From contig OU862913.1 of NCBI GenBank assembly GCA_917880885.1, positions 44,921,460 to 44,985,459 of the forward strand: DNA of 64,000 bases, in the 5' to 3' direction. A program made the position numbers and the translations under genes. This document shows, in pieces, positions 30,931 to 42,676 of this stretch; the stretch's first letter is position 1; each line of letters begins with the position of its first letter. Origin of the DNA: Limnephilus marmoratus (Eukaryota; Arthropoda; Insecta; Trichoptera; Limnephilidae). The notes below the pieces were generated by a model that saw only the letters and a program-made list of their open reading frames with translations, ran no database searches and was not told the DNA's origin.

Positions 30931-31404
30931 TAAACTTATAAATATGATGATTTTAGATAAAAATTTGGTTTGATTTATCATAATATGAAAGATCCACTGT
31001 TCATTTCTAAAAAATACTAATTTTTCTTATTTATTCTATATATCAACAGAATTGCCCCCGACACGAAATCAGTCAATCGAGTTACAACGTCATTGTAATT
31101 TTATAATTGCTTCATTTTTCCTACCGACAGGCCAATGTCCTACTAAAGAAAGTGCCCAGAACGTGACTGGCGCAGCGACTCAAGTCAAATAAAACAAAAA
31201 CAAAAACATTATACTTACAAGAACCTGCATAACTTTAGAATTATATAACAAGTATAATAGATTATAAGATTATTATTTTCTTTATTGAGGAAATAAATAA
31301 ATGTGGTTTCTTTACGATAATGAGAAATTCCATGTTTTTAAATCAAATGTAATTTAAATAAGTTGATACCCAACCAATATACATGTTTTTATTTTAATTT
31401 TAAA

Positions 31405-32963
31405 TCTTTATATATAAAAATGAGTGTAGGTTTGCTTGCTTGTATGTTTGATATTTATGTATTGCTTAAGCATAGGAAATGTTTGAAACTTTCAAAATAT
31501 CTTCTTTCCACCCACACAAAGGTTTCTGGATTATTACAGCCACATGACAAAGCATCTGAAAAGTTTTTTTAATCATTAAAAAAACTCTAACGAAACTGTC
31601 AAACATGTCACAGTTTGAGAATGACATTTTGAAAAACTATGATTGTTCAATCAAAATTCAATTTTTGAATAAAATCTTAAAAATTAATGAATTTATTTGA
31701 AGTACTCGCCTAATACTTTGAATCGAATCAAGAATTATTGATATTCCCGTCTGCTTTTTAAACGACTTCGAAAAGGAGGAGGTTCTCAATTTGACTGTAT
31801 TTTTTTATTTTTTTTAATGTTTGTTACCTCAGAACTTTCGACTGGGTGAACCGATATTGATGATTCTTTTTTTATTTGAAAGCTGGTGCTTCCCGTGTGG
31901 TTCCATTTTAATTTGGTCCAGTTCTGATAATGGCATCCATGAGAAAATCATATAAGTCTTAAATTTGCATCAAGTATGTGCGCGACAAATGGACGAATAA
32001 CTCAATATCACGCCAACCGATTTCGATGATTCTTTTTTTATTGGAAAGGATGTACTTTAAGGGTAGTTTGATGAGAGTTTGGTTAGGTTCTGATTATGGG
32101 ATCCATGACAAAGTAACGGAAGTCTCCAATTCTGAAGAACAAATTTACGATACTCGGCCGAATCTTAATCGAATTAGTTAGTGTACTTCAGATTCACTAA
32201 AAATCAAAAAATAAACAAAAATTTTAACAAAACAAAAAAACGACTTCAAAAAATGCACTAAAAAGTAAAAAAATAATTTCGTATTCTTCTACAACTTTAT
32301 AAACAACTTACCTTTTCTACTCATCAATATGTAGGTACGATTGTTATTTTTGGAGTCGGTGTCAACCGAGGTACCCGCGGCCCGGCGTATTCACTTGACA
32401 GCTCCTATATACTTTCATAAGAGCAAAAACGTCCCGAGCGAATTTACATTTTAAAAGCCATATATCTCACTTCCTCTCATGCAAATATATGTATATTTTT
32501 TTTTAACCAGAAAGAGAACGAAATAATGCTTCTTATTATCTTTGAAATATGAAAGCTTTCTTGCATAGATATTTTACAATCTCGATCCGAAGTGACGGTT
32601 TCAGAATTTACGAGCGAAACTAAGGCTTCCGGATTGTGAGGTGCGAATATATTGAACCAAGCAGACGGGTTAAATAGTTGCCTATGTTATGTACCAAATT
32701 TGATTGATTGTTCTTATAATATACCTGCAAATATAAATATTGCAATAGGTGGCACGCGAGCTGTTTGAAAACTGAATGTACCAGTACTGAATATATGGAA
32801 CGCGGGAGAGGAGAGGGGATCGTGGGCGGTGGTTCGCGGAGCGGAAAAGGGTAGAGGGAAGGCGGGGAAGGTGAAGGGGAACGGGACGAATAGGAAAGGA
32901 CATGCAGGGAGAAACAATATCTTTATTTAAGTGGCATTCCAACGCATGCCGGGAATTCGCTAG
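31405..32963 (+). mobile_element. Helitron H2-type with a nested lepidopteran-type repeat
   Basis: It starts TCTTTATATATAAAAATGAG and ends GCATGCCGGGAATTCGCTAG followed by T. At 1559 bp it is about twice the usual size because of sequence inserted between about 31750 and 32680. The 5' part matches 30270-30930 and the 3' part the other H2 copies (GGTGGCACGCGAGCTGTTTG, G-rich core 32800-32900). Confidence 0.75.
31755..32260 (+). repeat. Dispersed repeat of a type widespread in Lepidoptera
   Basis: TTTTAAACGACTTCGAAAAG, GAGGAGGTTCTCAATTTGAC, GTTACCTCAGAACTTTCGAC, GGGTGAACCGATATTGATGA and TCTGATAATGGCATCCATGA are hallmark strings of a very abundant repeat in moth and butterfly genomes (known from general experience). 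AAAACGACTTCAAAAAATGC at about 32238 gives a matching end. The middle is partially duplicated (31830-31940 versus 31990-32110). It is the main taxonomic hint in the window. Confidence 0.65.
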
Positions 32964-32984
32964 TGTTTAATATATCGACCGTAA

Positions 32985-33345
32985 AGTTGTTTAGTCAGAC
33001 ATCTTCAAATACAAAATTTTGAGATAATGAGGAAAACAATACAAGATTGCTTTCAATAAATTAAATATTATTTACTTGTCTCTGTTTTTAACATATTAAA
33101 TATGCTTTAAAATGACAACGGGAAGCATAACGGTCTGGTACATTAGTATGACATTTTGAAATAAACTACTATTGACCCATAAAACATCAAATTTTTTGTT
33201 TAATTCACTACAAGTTTTAGTGCATGTCTAATAGATGTTGGAGGTGTTTATGATTAGGTAATCTGAGTATAGTAGCAGATAGAGGGTGCACTAACACAGC
33301 AACGCATACTCCAATCATTTTTTTTAAACGGAGATGTCTGATTAA
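32985..33345 (+). repeat. Dispersed repeat D, copy 1
   Basis: Similar to 38097-38440 over about 340 bp: ACAAAATTTTGAGATAATGA/CTAAGTTTTGAGAAAATGAG, then ACATATTAAATATGCTTTAA/TTACATATTAAATATTCTAT, ACAACGGGAAGCATAACGGT/ACAACGGGAGGCATTACGGT and TTTATGATTAGGTAATCTGA/TTTATGAATAACTTGAGTAT. Class unknown. Confidence 0.65.
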
Positions 33346-33404
33346 TTAACTGGACGATCGACAGGGTGTCCGGAAATTAGTGGTAAAATCGAAAATAGTT
33401 TGTA

Positions 33405-33850
33405 ACATTGCTTGGTGGTCAAGGTCTCTCAGAAGCTGAGCGTACTGAACGGAGCCCACAGATTCTTTAATAGTACACAACTGTTGACACTATACAAAGT
33501 GTTGAATTTAGAATTTAGAAGCCACCTCTTGTCTGGAGTCCCAAAATGCTTGAATCTCCTTGAATCTATGCAGAAACCGGCGTTTCGTTATCTTAACAAA
33601 CGGATTGCAATCTTTAATGCAGAGACGTCGAAACTAGTCTCATTGATCCCTTTGTCACCGGTGCATAATAGGGAAACACGCAAGACGCGTGCCCAACACT
33701 TGTCCGCCGTTTGTTAAGTGGAGAACGGGTTGTTTTTACGACTCGTTTTTGAGTTCAACAGCTCTGTGTTTCCACTTTCCTACATTATGGGTCCTTTCAA
33801 AACCATGCTCTCCTCATAAATACCCTCCACACAGCATCCCCAAAGCTGAA
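33405..33850 (+). pseudogene. LINE-L2 RT C-terminal fragment
   Basis: The frame 33412-33717 reads VSQKLSVLNGAHRFFNSTQL, LTLYKVLNLEFRSHLLSGVP and MQKPAFRYLNKRIAIFNAET, matching the region after the L2 catalytic box. After a stop the next frame continues ENGLFLRLVFEF and SVFPLSYIMGPFKTMLSS. It ends in the CTCCACACAGCATCCCCAAA tail. Decayed. Confidence 0.82.
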
Positions 33851-33920
33851 AGTTATGCCACAAAATCGACCTTAAATGTGACACCATGTATTCTTGTCTT
33901 TATTGTGATTTTAGCAGCCT

Positions 33921-34047
33921 ACAATGGAGTGTTGGTACCAACCCTGATGTATGGCAGTGAGGCGTGGAACAAGCAGAGGAAGAATGAAAGTTGACTGAAT
34001 GCTGTAAATATGAGATTCCTAAGGCGTATTTGTGGTAAAACCATGTA
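33921..34047 (+). pseudogene. LINE-A fragment
   Basis: YNGVLVPTLMYGSEAWNKQR then LNAVNMRFLRRICGKTM is the same part of LINE-A as 640-760. It is directly followed by H2. Confidence 0.78.
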
Positions 34048-34068
34048 GACTGTATTACTTATTATGTA

Positions 34069-34441
34069 CTAGCGAGTTCCCAACATGCGTTGCTATGCCA
34101 CTTAATAAAGAAATTGTTTATCCCTGCGTGTCCTTTCCCATTCGTCCCATTCCCTTTCCGCCTCCCCTTCCTCTCCCGTGAGCCCCTTTCCCCTCCCGCA
34201 TTTCATACATTCAATCCCGGTACATTCAGTTTTCAAACAGCCTACGTGCTACCTATTGCAATTTTTTAATACAAATTTCATAATGCCAGAGTTCAATAGT
34301 ATGAATAGAATCTTTCGTGGGCATGCGCACATCAAATCCCCAAAGTTTCATCGCAATCGGATGAATGGTTTAGCAACGCACGGACATCTCGTATACACAT
34401 ATACACCCAAGCAAACATATTTTGATTTTTATGTATATAGA
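34069..34441 (-). mobile_element. Helitron H2-type, short copy
   Basis: The inverted 3' end CTAGCGAGTTCCCAACATGC is at 34069 and the inverted 5' end (TCTATATACATAAAAATCAA) at 34441. The C-rich core is reduced to about 34140-34200. Confidence 0.8.
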
Positions 34442-35041
34442 TGTCTATAACAATGTGATATACACCGTTATTCCGCGTTGCGCACCCGGCGTTGCTCGTG
34501 CAACAAGTCTAGCACGCCAGGCGCGTCGGCCAACCGGAGAGACAGTTATGTAAATTCATAGAATGCGGGCACCTTTTGCAAAACTGGCACGATCAAGCGG
34601 AACAAATTTTGAAAGAGCAATGTCAGAGTAGTGATATTTATTTATTTATCAATGGCCCTTACGACAGCTGTGTGGTCATTTTTCTAAGGTCTGTGAAGCT
34701 TGTAGGTCGCGCAATTGGATTTGATGCGAACAACATACTTGTTTGTATTTGTGCATAATAATATTTTAATATTTTATAACAGCATAATAATATTTTATAA
34801 CAGGCAGTCTCTGCGAAACGTCACTGAGAAAAATCAAGTGGACGGCCCCGATGGTTGAGAGGCCCCTCCGAATTTTCGAAAATATTCGCTTTTGGTGTCT
34901 TAAACGAAATGACATTTTACGAAAACTTTTTGTTATTACCGCTTCACAATTAAAGCTCTATAAATGAAACATTTCTGAACGTAGCCGAATAGTAAATACT
35001 GTTTTAGAAAGGTTACAAAATAGGATTTTATTATTATTATA
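34442..35041. other. Unassigned; CpG-containing stretch and an SINE-head-like piece
   Basis: 34465-34535 is locally GC- and CpG-rich (CGTTGCGCACCCGGCGTTGC). 34840-34875 (GGCCCCGATGGTTGAGAGGC) resembles the tRNA-like head at 4410. The 60-codon ORF 34576-34758 has no recognisable domain. Confidence 0.3.
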
Positions 35042-35811
35042 TCTATAATATAAAAATGAATCGCTAAATGTGTTGGTAAGTGCAAATCTCGAGATCAGCT
35101 GAACCGATTTCGCTAATTCTTTTTTTAGAATATTCCTTGAAGTACCAGGATGGTTATTACGGAAAGAAAAATCAAGAAAATTGCGTAGAAAATTGGATAA
35201 TTTCAGAAAACATCGCACGTTTGACAGATTGCGTGTTTGAGAATGAAATTTTGCAAAACAATGATTATTTATTAAATCAGGATTCTAATTTTGAAAATCC
35301 TTAGTTGATAAATTTATTTAAAGTAGGTACTCCCCTAATAGTTTGAATCGAATCAAGAATTTTAGATATTTTAAATAGGTACCTATGTTAGGTACCAAAT
35401 TTAATATACATGAGAAATAGAAATTTGAAAAAAAAATGTAAAAGGTGGCAGGCGGGCTGTTTAAAAACTGAATGTACTGGGATTGAATATATGGAACGCG
35501 GGAGGAGGGTTGGAGGGACGAGGGAGCGGGAAAGGGAAGAGGGAAGGCGGGGAAGGTGGAAGGGGAACGGGGAGGGGAAGGGGACTTGTGAGGGGGAGGG
35601 GAACTCGGAAGGGGGGTTCGCGGGACGGGGGAAAGGGGGGAGTGGAGTGGGGAGAAGGAAGGTGGAGGTGACGGAATGGGAACGCGAGAGAGGAAGAGGA
35701 CGCAGGAGAAGAAGGGGAGGCGGAAGGGGAACGGGACGAATGGGAAAGGACACTCAGGGAGAAACAATTTCTTTATTAAATGGCATAGCAACGCATGCCG
35801 GGAACAGCTAG
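35042..35811 (+). mobile_element. Helitron H2-type, long G-rich core
   Basis: It starts TCTATAATATAAAAATGAAT and ends GCATGCCGGGAACAGCTAG followed by T. The 5' part (GATCAGCTGAACCGATTTCG, GAATATTCCTTGAAGTACCA) defines a subfamily shared with 52241-52947. The core 35490-35740 is nearly pure purine with GGGG runs; ORFs there are artefacts. Confidence 0.87.
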
Positions 35812-36329
35812 TTACAAATAAATATTAGCATTTGTAAATATTAAAATTTAGAACGCAAACATTAAGAATAGGTAAAAATGACTCACGTGATGTTTTTATG
35901 TGAAAACAGTACTTAAATCACAGATTATGTAAACAACAATACTTATTCTATTGTATAAATGTGTAATAAACACTTTTGTCACCTCACTTTTTTATCATTT
36001 CATATAAAAATTTAAAATGTGGAGCGCGGTGGAGCCGCCTGTAGCAAATTTGCGCGGGTAAATATTTTTGTCAACTACACGATTGACAGCTGATTCCTGT
36101 TATGTATTTCCATAGACAACTTGATAGGGATGTGTAGCTTGATCTACTATCGATTTTTTACTTTTAGTTTTAGGGATGTAACTAACACAATAACGGAGTT
36201 AGAACGATTTGTATGGAAACACACGCGCTGACGTATAAACACGCTTATTGTACTTGACTGCTGTTCTATTTTTAACGCTTATATCTGCTTACGTTGCGGA
36301 GGGGTTTATCCTAGGCAACAAATCTTGAG
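35812..36329. other. Unassigned
   Basis: No recognisable repeat or ORF. A GC-rich patch GGAGCGCGGTGGAGCCGCCT occurs at about 36022, and the sequence is otherwise AT-rich. Confidence 0.35.
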
Positions 36330-37065
36330 GTCGTGGGTTCGGTGCGCAAGTAAATTTTCTTTAAACATATTGTGTTATTTCACAATTTATAAACTAAAAA
36401 TATTATATGGTATATTTGCGGTACGTTCCAGAGTGGTATCTGATTCTCTTAGTATCGCCATATACACATTTATTCAAAATTGAATCATGGCTTACCGCAT
36501 TTCTACCGATTTATTACTTTTTTCCATAAATACTATGTTTTAAAGCTATTAAAAAAATATGATACGCTGTATTCTTGAAGATAATCTCTATACTTTTCCC
36601 ACGCTGAAACGGCAATTCTATGAAATTATCTTGATAGAAAAAAAATCGCAAAGTACGTTCCGAAAATGTTTATAAACAGGTTTATATGTTATTTTACAAG
36701 TTATGTATATAAAAACATTCATAGTGTTTCATTAAATGTTAATTTGGATATTTCGCAGGATATTTTTTCTCTATTTTAAATAAGTCTTGTTTTATTAAAG
36801 ATTTTCTCAATTTTCGCAAAAATATTATCGTTTTTAATATTAACTATTTTTACTATTATTCGTATTTACATATCTCTCCTTCTTTTTCTTTTTGAGCCGG
36901 TACTTCTACCGGGCTTTACCACTAAAATGGCTTTAGACGTGTTTGGTGACCTGATCTGATCAGCCAAGTACTCTCCCATCTCCTTCACCTCTAATACCTT
37001 CAACCTCACAACCTACCCCTTTTAAGCCTTTTGTGTTGAATTTACCACAAGAACGTGTGGATTTA
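36330..37065 (+). repeat. SINE-C copy split by R1
   Basis: Truncated head (TTGAGGTCGTGGGTTC) and body (GCGGTACGTTCCAGAGTGG, TTAGTATCGCC) to about 36489, then SINE-C resumes at 36908 (AATGGCTTTAGACGTGTTTG, GATCTGATCAGCC, CCTTCAACCTCACAACCTAC). The R1 insertion lies between. Confidence 0.72.
36490..36907 (-). mobile_element. R1 copy inserted in SINE-C
   Basis: Minus-oriented R1 with TTACCGCATTTCTACCGATT, GATAGAAAAAAAATCGCAAA, TAAATAAGTCTTGTTTTATT and TACATATCTCTCCTTC. The ends are diverged (GGCTTACCGCA and CCGGTACTTCTACC), and TTAA is not preserved. Confidence 0.65.
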
Positions 37066-37129
37066 ATCTTTAAAAACATCATAATCTCTTTGTTTATATA
37101 TACAAACGCAATTTTTCCATAAAAGGCTT

Positions 37130-38090
37130 ACAAATACAATATTGAATAGATCCGAAAAATGCATACAAATACATTATTGGAAAGATCCGAAAAATGCATA
37201 CAAATAGAATAATGGAAAGATCCGAAATATGCATACAAATACAATATTGGATAGATCCGAAAAATGCATACAAATACAATATTGGATACATCCAAAAGGC
37301 ATACTAATACAATATTGGTTAGATCAAAAAAGGCATACAAATACAATATTGGATATATCCAAAAAACGCATAAAAATGAAATATTGGATAGATCCAAAAA
37401 AGGCATACAAATACAATATTGGATATATCCAAAAAACGCATACAAATGAAATATTGGATAGATCCAAAAAAAGCATAAAAATACAATATTGGACAGATCC
37501 AAAAAAGGCATACAAATGCAATATTGGATAGATCCAAAAAGGCAAACAAATACAATATTGGATAGATTCAAAAAGGCATACTAATACAATATTGGATAGA
37601 TCCAAAAAGGCATACAAATGCAATATTGGATAGATCCAAAAAGGGCCTACAAATAAAATATTTGATACATTCAAAAAAGTCATACAAAGACAATGTTGGA
37701 TAGATCCAAAAAAGATAAAAAAAATACAATATTGGCTAGATCCAAAAATGGCATACAAATACAATATTGGATAGATTCAAAAAAGGCATAAAAATACAAT
37801 ATTGGATAGATCCAAAAAAGACATACAAATACAATATTGGATAAATCCAAAAAGGGCATACTAATACAATATAGGATAGATCCAAAAAGGCATACAAATA
37901 CAATATTGGATAGATCCAAAAAAGGCATACAAATACAATATTAGATAGATCCAAAAAGGCATACAAATACAATATTGAATAGATCCAAAGTAGCATACAA
38001 ATACAATATTGGAAAGATCCAAAATAGCATATAAATAAAATATTGGATAGATCCAAAAAAGGCATACAAAAACAATATTGGATAAGACAA
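37130..38090. repeat. Minisatellite, about 28 units of 34-36 bp
   Basis: The consensus unit is CATACAAATACAATATTGGA followed by TAGATCCAAAAAAGG. Spacing between successive CAATATTGG cores is 34-36 bp from 37138 to 38077. Units vary by point changes and A-run length. The unit has few stops, so ORFs of 60-147 codons appear in several frames on both strands (for example 37128-37571 minus); these are a by-product of the repeat and have no homology. Confidence 0.95.
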
Positions 38091-38096
38091 GACAGA

Positions 38097-38440
38097 CAAG
38101 TATTCGAAATACTAAGTTTTGAGAAAATGAGAAAACCAATATTGGAACGCATGAATCTAATAATATTTACACATGGCTTTGTTTTACATATTAAATATTC
38201 TATAAAATTACAACGGGAGGCATTACGGTCCAGTATACTAGTACGACGTTTTGCAATATCTTACCTAGAAAATATGAACATTTTGTTTATTTCACTACAA
38301 CTTTTTGTGAATTATAATTGTTTATGAATAACTTGAGTATTGTAACCAAATTTACCAGATAGAAGTTACACTTTACATATTACTGCATACTCAACTTAAA
38401 TTACGATTTTTTGTAGATCTTTGACTAACACCGTATATTA
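38097..38440 (+). repeat. Dispersed repeat D, copy 2, joined to the minisatellite
   Basis: This is the counterpart of 32985-33345. It starts directly where the minisatellite ends and itself contains CCAATATTGGAACG at 38137, which resembles the minisatellite core. Confidence 0.65.
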
Positions 38441-38451
38441 AGCGGGCATTA

Positions 38452-39159
38452 CCAGAGAAAACCAGAAATATGTCATATTCAAATCAGATTTTAGACGTAT
38501 TGACTCTTTTCCACAAAAAATTTTAAATGGATTTCGAAAGATTGTTCTTTTATCTAGCATTCGCATGTAATAAATTTTGAGATTTTTTTTTAATTTTTAG
38601 TATAATAAGGTTATTCCATAGGTCGTTGGCAGATTTGTTAAATTTTCAAAAAAAGATTTTGTTAATATTATACCACACCCATTTCAAATCATATAATCAT
38701 GCAGTAAAATAAATCAATACATTATCTAGCAAACGCGTGTTTTAGAATTTTAATTTTAGTTTCAATAAAATCATTAAAAAATATGTACGTACATGTGTTT
38801 CTTGACGAAAATTGGTCCATTCGTGTATTTATTTGCGCACTTACAAACAAATATATTTCAGATTTTTTTAACATTCTTATTTAACCTAGACATTATTGAA
38901 AAATGATAAATACTTATAATCAAAAAATAACTACAAAAAGTACATTATTTTAATAGTTTTATCATCACGCCTTTCAGCATTTTTGGATGAAGGTATAAAT
39001 TAAAGCTAATTTGGATTGAAATAAATTCGTTATTGAGTTATAATTTTAAAAAGCCGCTACGGAGAATAATTAATCTTTCTCATTGTAACCGCCCTGCATG
39101 ATCGTAAGAACAACTTTCGACGAAATGTGGATTTTCGTCCGCTGGCTGTTTAAACGCTC
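38452..39159 (-). mobile_element. R3 element, TTAA-flanked
   Basis: TTAA at 38448-38451 and 39160-39163 bounds it. The inverted ends are GAGCGTTTAAACAGCCAGCG (39159 side) and GCGGGCATTACCAGAGAAAA (38452 side). Interior marks: GACGTATTGACTCTTTTCCA, GGTCGTTGGCAGATTTGTTA, GGAGAATAATTAATCTTTCT. No coding capacity. Confidence 0.82.
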
Positions 39160-39539
39160 TTAACCGTCCAGAACATTTACTTCATCTTAATATTTTTCAG
39201 ATTAACTTGCTAAGAGGGTTTATTCCTTAAATAATTAAATAACCGCCATCTATGAACGAGCGGATTATGAATTATTTTAAGCCTACCCTTTACATTAATA
39301 ATAAATTAGGCTTCCGTGCCGCCTTCCAAAGACTAAAATCATTGTAAATTAATGAAGCATAGACAAGACAATTTTCGTCTAGCAATAAATCATCCGATAC
39401 TATAAAACACTTCTGTGATCGTTACATATAATATATGCAAAGTCATCGATTATGCTCTTACGAACCACTTAAGTTAACTTACAAATCAATTAAAAATTAT
39501 TTAGGTTACGACTAAAATACATCAATACTTCAAGACTAA
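39160..39539. other. Unassigned between R3 and R1
   Basis: AT-rich sequence with no recognised repeat or ORF. Confidence 0.4.
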
Positions 39540-39970
39540 AATACAGCAACCGGGCTCGAAAAGAAGAAGATGGAGAGATACGAAATTACGAATGAGAGGA
39601 GAGCGCCAACATTTACAGCGACAAAATCGATGTGAAAATTGCGAAAATGTTTAATAAAACACGACTCGTTTAAAATAGAGCAAAAATGTTAAGGGCATTA
39701 TCTTAAAAAGCATGCAAAGAAACACTGTAAAATAACTGAAACTTTCATACATATAACTTGTAAAATAACTGAAACAAACGTGATTATAATCATTTTTGGA
39801 GCATACTTTGCGATTTTTTTCCATTGGGGGAATTTTATATAATTTGCGTTTCGGTGCGGGGAATGTCTAGATATTATCTTCAAGAATAACATATTTTTTT
39901 AAGAGCTTTAAAACTTGCCGTGTTTAAGGGAGATATGTAAGAAATCGGTAGAAATTCGGGTTGCGGGCCC
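39540..39970 (+). mobile_element. R1 copy sharing a TTAA with R3
   Basis: From ACAGCAACCGGGCTCGAAAA to GGGTTGCGGGCCC at 39970, then TTAA (39971-39974) and immediately R3. A short internal duplication (CATACATATAACTTGTAAAA region, 39725-39775) is specific to this copy. Confidence 0.75.
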
Positions 39971-39974
39971 TTAA

Positions 39975-40671
39975 GGGCGTTTAACCAGCCAGCGGCCGAA
40001 AATCCACATTTCGTCGAAAGATCGTTCTTACGATCGAGAAAGATTAATTATTCTCCGTACCAGCTTTTTAAAATTATAACTCAATATCTATTTTATTTCA
40101 TTCCAAATTTGTTTTAATTTATACCTACATTCAAAAATGATGAAAGGCGTCATGATAAAACTATTTAATATTTATGTACTTTTTGTAATTATTGTTTGAT
40201 TATAAGAATTTATCATTTTTCAATAATGTCAAAGCAAAATAAGAATGTAAAAAAAACTTAAATATATTAGTTTGTAGGACCGTAAATAAACAGATAAACT
40301 GAAGAATTTTCGTCACAAAACACGCGTGCGGATCTTTTTTTAAATGATTTTATTTAAACTAAAATTAAAATTCTGAAACATAGCTTTCCCAGATAATTTA
40401 TTGGTTTATTTTGCTGCATTATTATATGATTTGATGTGTGTTGTTGAATACAAAATTTGGTTTGAAAATTCAACAAATCTGCCGACGACCTACGGTGTAA
40501 CCTTATTGTACTAAAAATAAACATATTTTCTCAAAATTTAAAACATGGCCTTACTACGAGTAGTTAAAAGTTCTTTCGAAATCATTTTATAATTTTTTGT
40601 GGAAAAGAGTCAATACGTCTAAAATTTGATTTAAAAATGACATATTTGCGGTTTTGTCTGGTTATTCCCTC
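39975..40671 (+). mobile_element. R3 element, intact reference copy (697 bp)
   Basis: It starts GGGCGTTTAACCAGCCAGCG and ends GGTTTTGTCTGGTTATTCCC-TC, flanked by TTAA at 39971-39974 and 40672-40675. The termini form a short imperfect inverted repeat (GGGCGTTTAACCAG and, inverted, GAGGGAATAACCAG). TTAA specificity suggests piggyBac-type mobilisation. Confidence 0.85.
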
Positions 40672-40675
40672 TTAA

Positions 40676-41219
40676 AAGAGTTAAAATTATGACTTAATAA
40701 TGCAAATGTTGAAACTTATTATTGCACTGAATAAACCAAGAATCAAAAATACTAATTTGGGCCGTGTGTTTGTCCTTCGTAACTCTGGTGCAATGTACTC
40801 AAATTTGCTTTGAATTCAAGTTTAATTTTAAATTTGGAACAGCTTTTTTACCATTTTCAAAGTTGGAATTGATTTGACAAGAATTCAGAATATCCCGTGA
40901 TTTATCATGTGTCCTCGATAGCAATAAATAAATTAATAAATTAACACTACGAGGAAGATTGTCCATTGTTGGAATTAAATTAATATGTTTTTAGTATTTT
41001 TGCTTAGATGTTTTTCCCGTTTGGTAAATACTTCCGATCTTCAGCCCCCTCCCTCACTCACCCTTCCTCCTGCCCTTCTCCGGAGATAGAGCCATAATCC
41101 GGCGTCACGTCCCGCGGAGGAATGCCTGAATTCCAAGAAGAGGATCGTACCGAGAATTTTGAACGAATTCTTCAAATCGATCTGCCGCTTCTCAAACTGT
41201 TTTTGCCATGTTCATAGCT
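40676..41219. other. Unassigned, with a donor-site-like end
   Basis: No repeat recognised. 41040-41225 is less AT-rich and ends at CACTC-GTAAGTATG, a good splice-donor match at about 41229. The preceding 99 bp are open in one frame, but the frame does not extend back coherently, so an exon is not claimed. Confidence 0.25.
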
Positions 41220-42232
41220 TTCACTCGTAAGTATGTATATTAGAAATACTAGTTCTTAGAGTCAAACATATTTCCAACAAGTAAAACCATCAGTAATGTC
41301 GTCATTAGAAAAGACGTAATCAAAATTTAAATTGTTCTTTGCCAATCATTTTTAGAATATGGTATTTTCGTATGGGGCAGTGCAAATGATCATATCTATA
41401 CCAAATCCACTAATTCAAACCCAAAAAGCAATAATGGAAATTATACTGAAAGTCCCTGCAAGAACCAGCACTGATGAAATCTTCCAAAATCTTAAAATCA
41501 TGTCAATTAGACAACTTTATTCTAAAACTGTACTCCTTTATAAACACAAAACACAAGAAATAACAACTAACAGCGTAAAAAACATTTCAAAAAAGCAAAA
41601 CCAACCGGAATGTCGTCATTAAAAAAGACGTAATCAAAATTTACATGGTTCTTTGCCACTCACTTTTAATATATGGTATTATCGTATGGGGCAGTGGAAA
41701 TGAGGATATATACTAAATCCACTAATTAAAAACCAAAAAGCCATAATGAAAATCATACCTACGTCCCTGTAAGAACTAGCACTGATGAAACCTTAAAAAA
41801 TCTAAATATCATATCAATTAAACAACTTTATTCTAAAACTGTACTCCTTTATAAATACAAAACATAAGAAATAACAACTAACGCGTATGTAATGTATTAA
41901 AAACACTAGATCTCAGAGTCAAAAACATATCAAAAAAGCAAAACCACCAGTAATGTCGTCATTAGAAAAGACGTAATCAAAATTTACATGGTTCTTTGCC
42001 ACTCACTTTTAGTGTATGGTATTATCGTATGGGGCAGTGGAAATGATCATATAGGTACTAAATACACTAATTAAAAACCAAAAATCCATAATGAAAATCA
42101 TACGTAAGTCCCTGAAAGCACTAGCACTGATGAAATCTTGAAAAATCTAAATGTCATGTCAATTTAACAACTTTATTCCAAAACTGACCTCCTTTATAAA
42201 TACAAAACATAAGGAAGAAGAAATAACTGTTA

Positions 42233-42676
42233 ATTGTTTCAAGCTGATAATTATTGCTTATAATAATTGTTACCCTTTGTGCTATGCATAAAAAACTTGT
42301 CCAAACGTTAGTTTATAAATTAAAAAATCATAATTAATATTTGACAAGTTTAAGTATTTCCCCAATAAATGTAGACATAATTTGTCTCAACGCCACCTAG
42401 AGAGGGATTTAACACTAACAATGTCTCTCTCGCAAAAATAAAGTTGGTTGTTTTCAGGTGAAAAAAATATAATAAGCAGTAATTGTTTAATGAAACACTA
42501 GTATATATTGAATTATTTGCGGGTATTTGATAAGCCGCCATAGGTCAGTGGTCAAGAGCAGCTGACCGGCAATCAGAAGGACACGGGTTCAAGTCCCGTT
42601 GGCGGCAAGTATCTTTTCTCGGAAGATTTTTCAATATAGATGAGTGTTTCAGGCTGATAATTATTGCTTATAATAA
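42233..42676 (+). mobile_element. tRNA-bearing element with 30-bp direct terminal repeats (reference copy)
   Basis: AAATAACTGTTA occurs on both sides (42221-42232 and 42677-42688), giving a 12-bp target duplication and a 444-bp insert. The direct repeats GTTTCAAGCTGATAATTATT.. (42236-42265) and GTTTCAGGCTGATAATTATT.. (42646-42675) differ by one base. Between them are TGACAAGTTTAAGTATTTCC, a CGCCACCTAGAGAGGGATTT segment, the tRNA-like unit and TATCTTTTCTCGGAAGATTT. There is no ORF of interest and no poly-A tail. Confidence 0.82.
42534..42607 (+). tRNA. tRNA-like sequence in the DR-flanked element
   Basis: GCCGCCA and TGGCGGC pair perfectly over 7 bp, better than in the 22-23 kb copies. The anticodon arm GCTGA-CCGGCAA-TCAGA keeps four pairs despite two double substitutions relative to TTCGA/TCGAG. 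The T arm is ACGGG-TTCAAGT-CCCGT. The D stem is weaker (GGTC/GAGC) and has an extra loop base. C at position 33 argues against decoding. Likely the pol III or priming part of the element. Confidence 0.55.

Noticed and set aside
37094..38327. Long ORFs on both strands, or a CRISPR-like regular array
   Set aside because: They come from a 35-bp repeat with variable units throughout and no conserved repeat/unique spacer alternation; the protein frames are artefacts.
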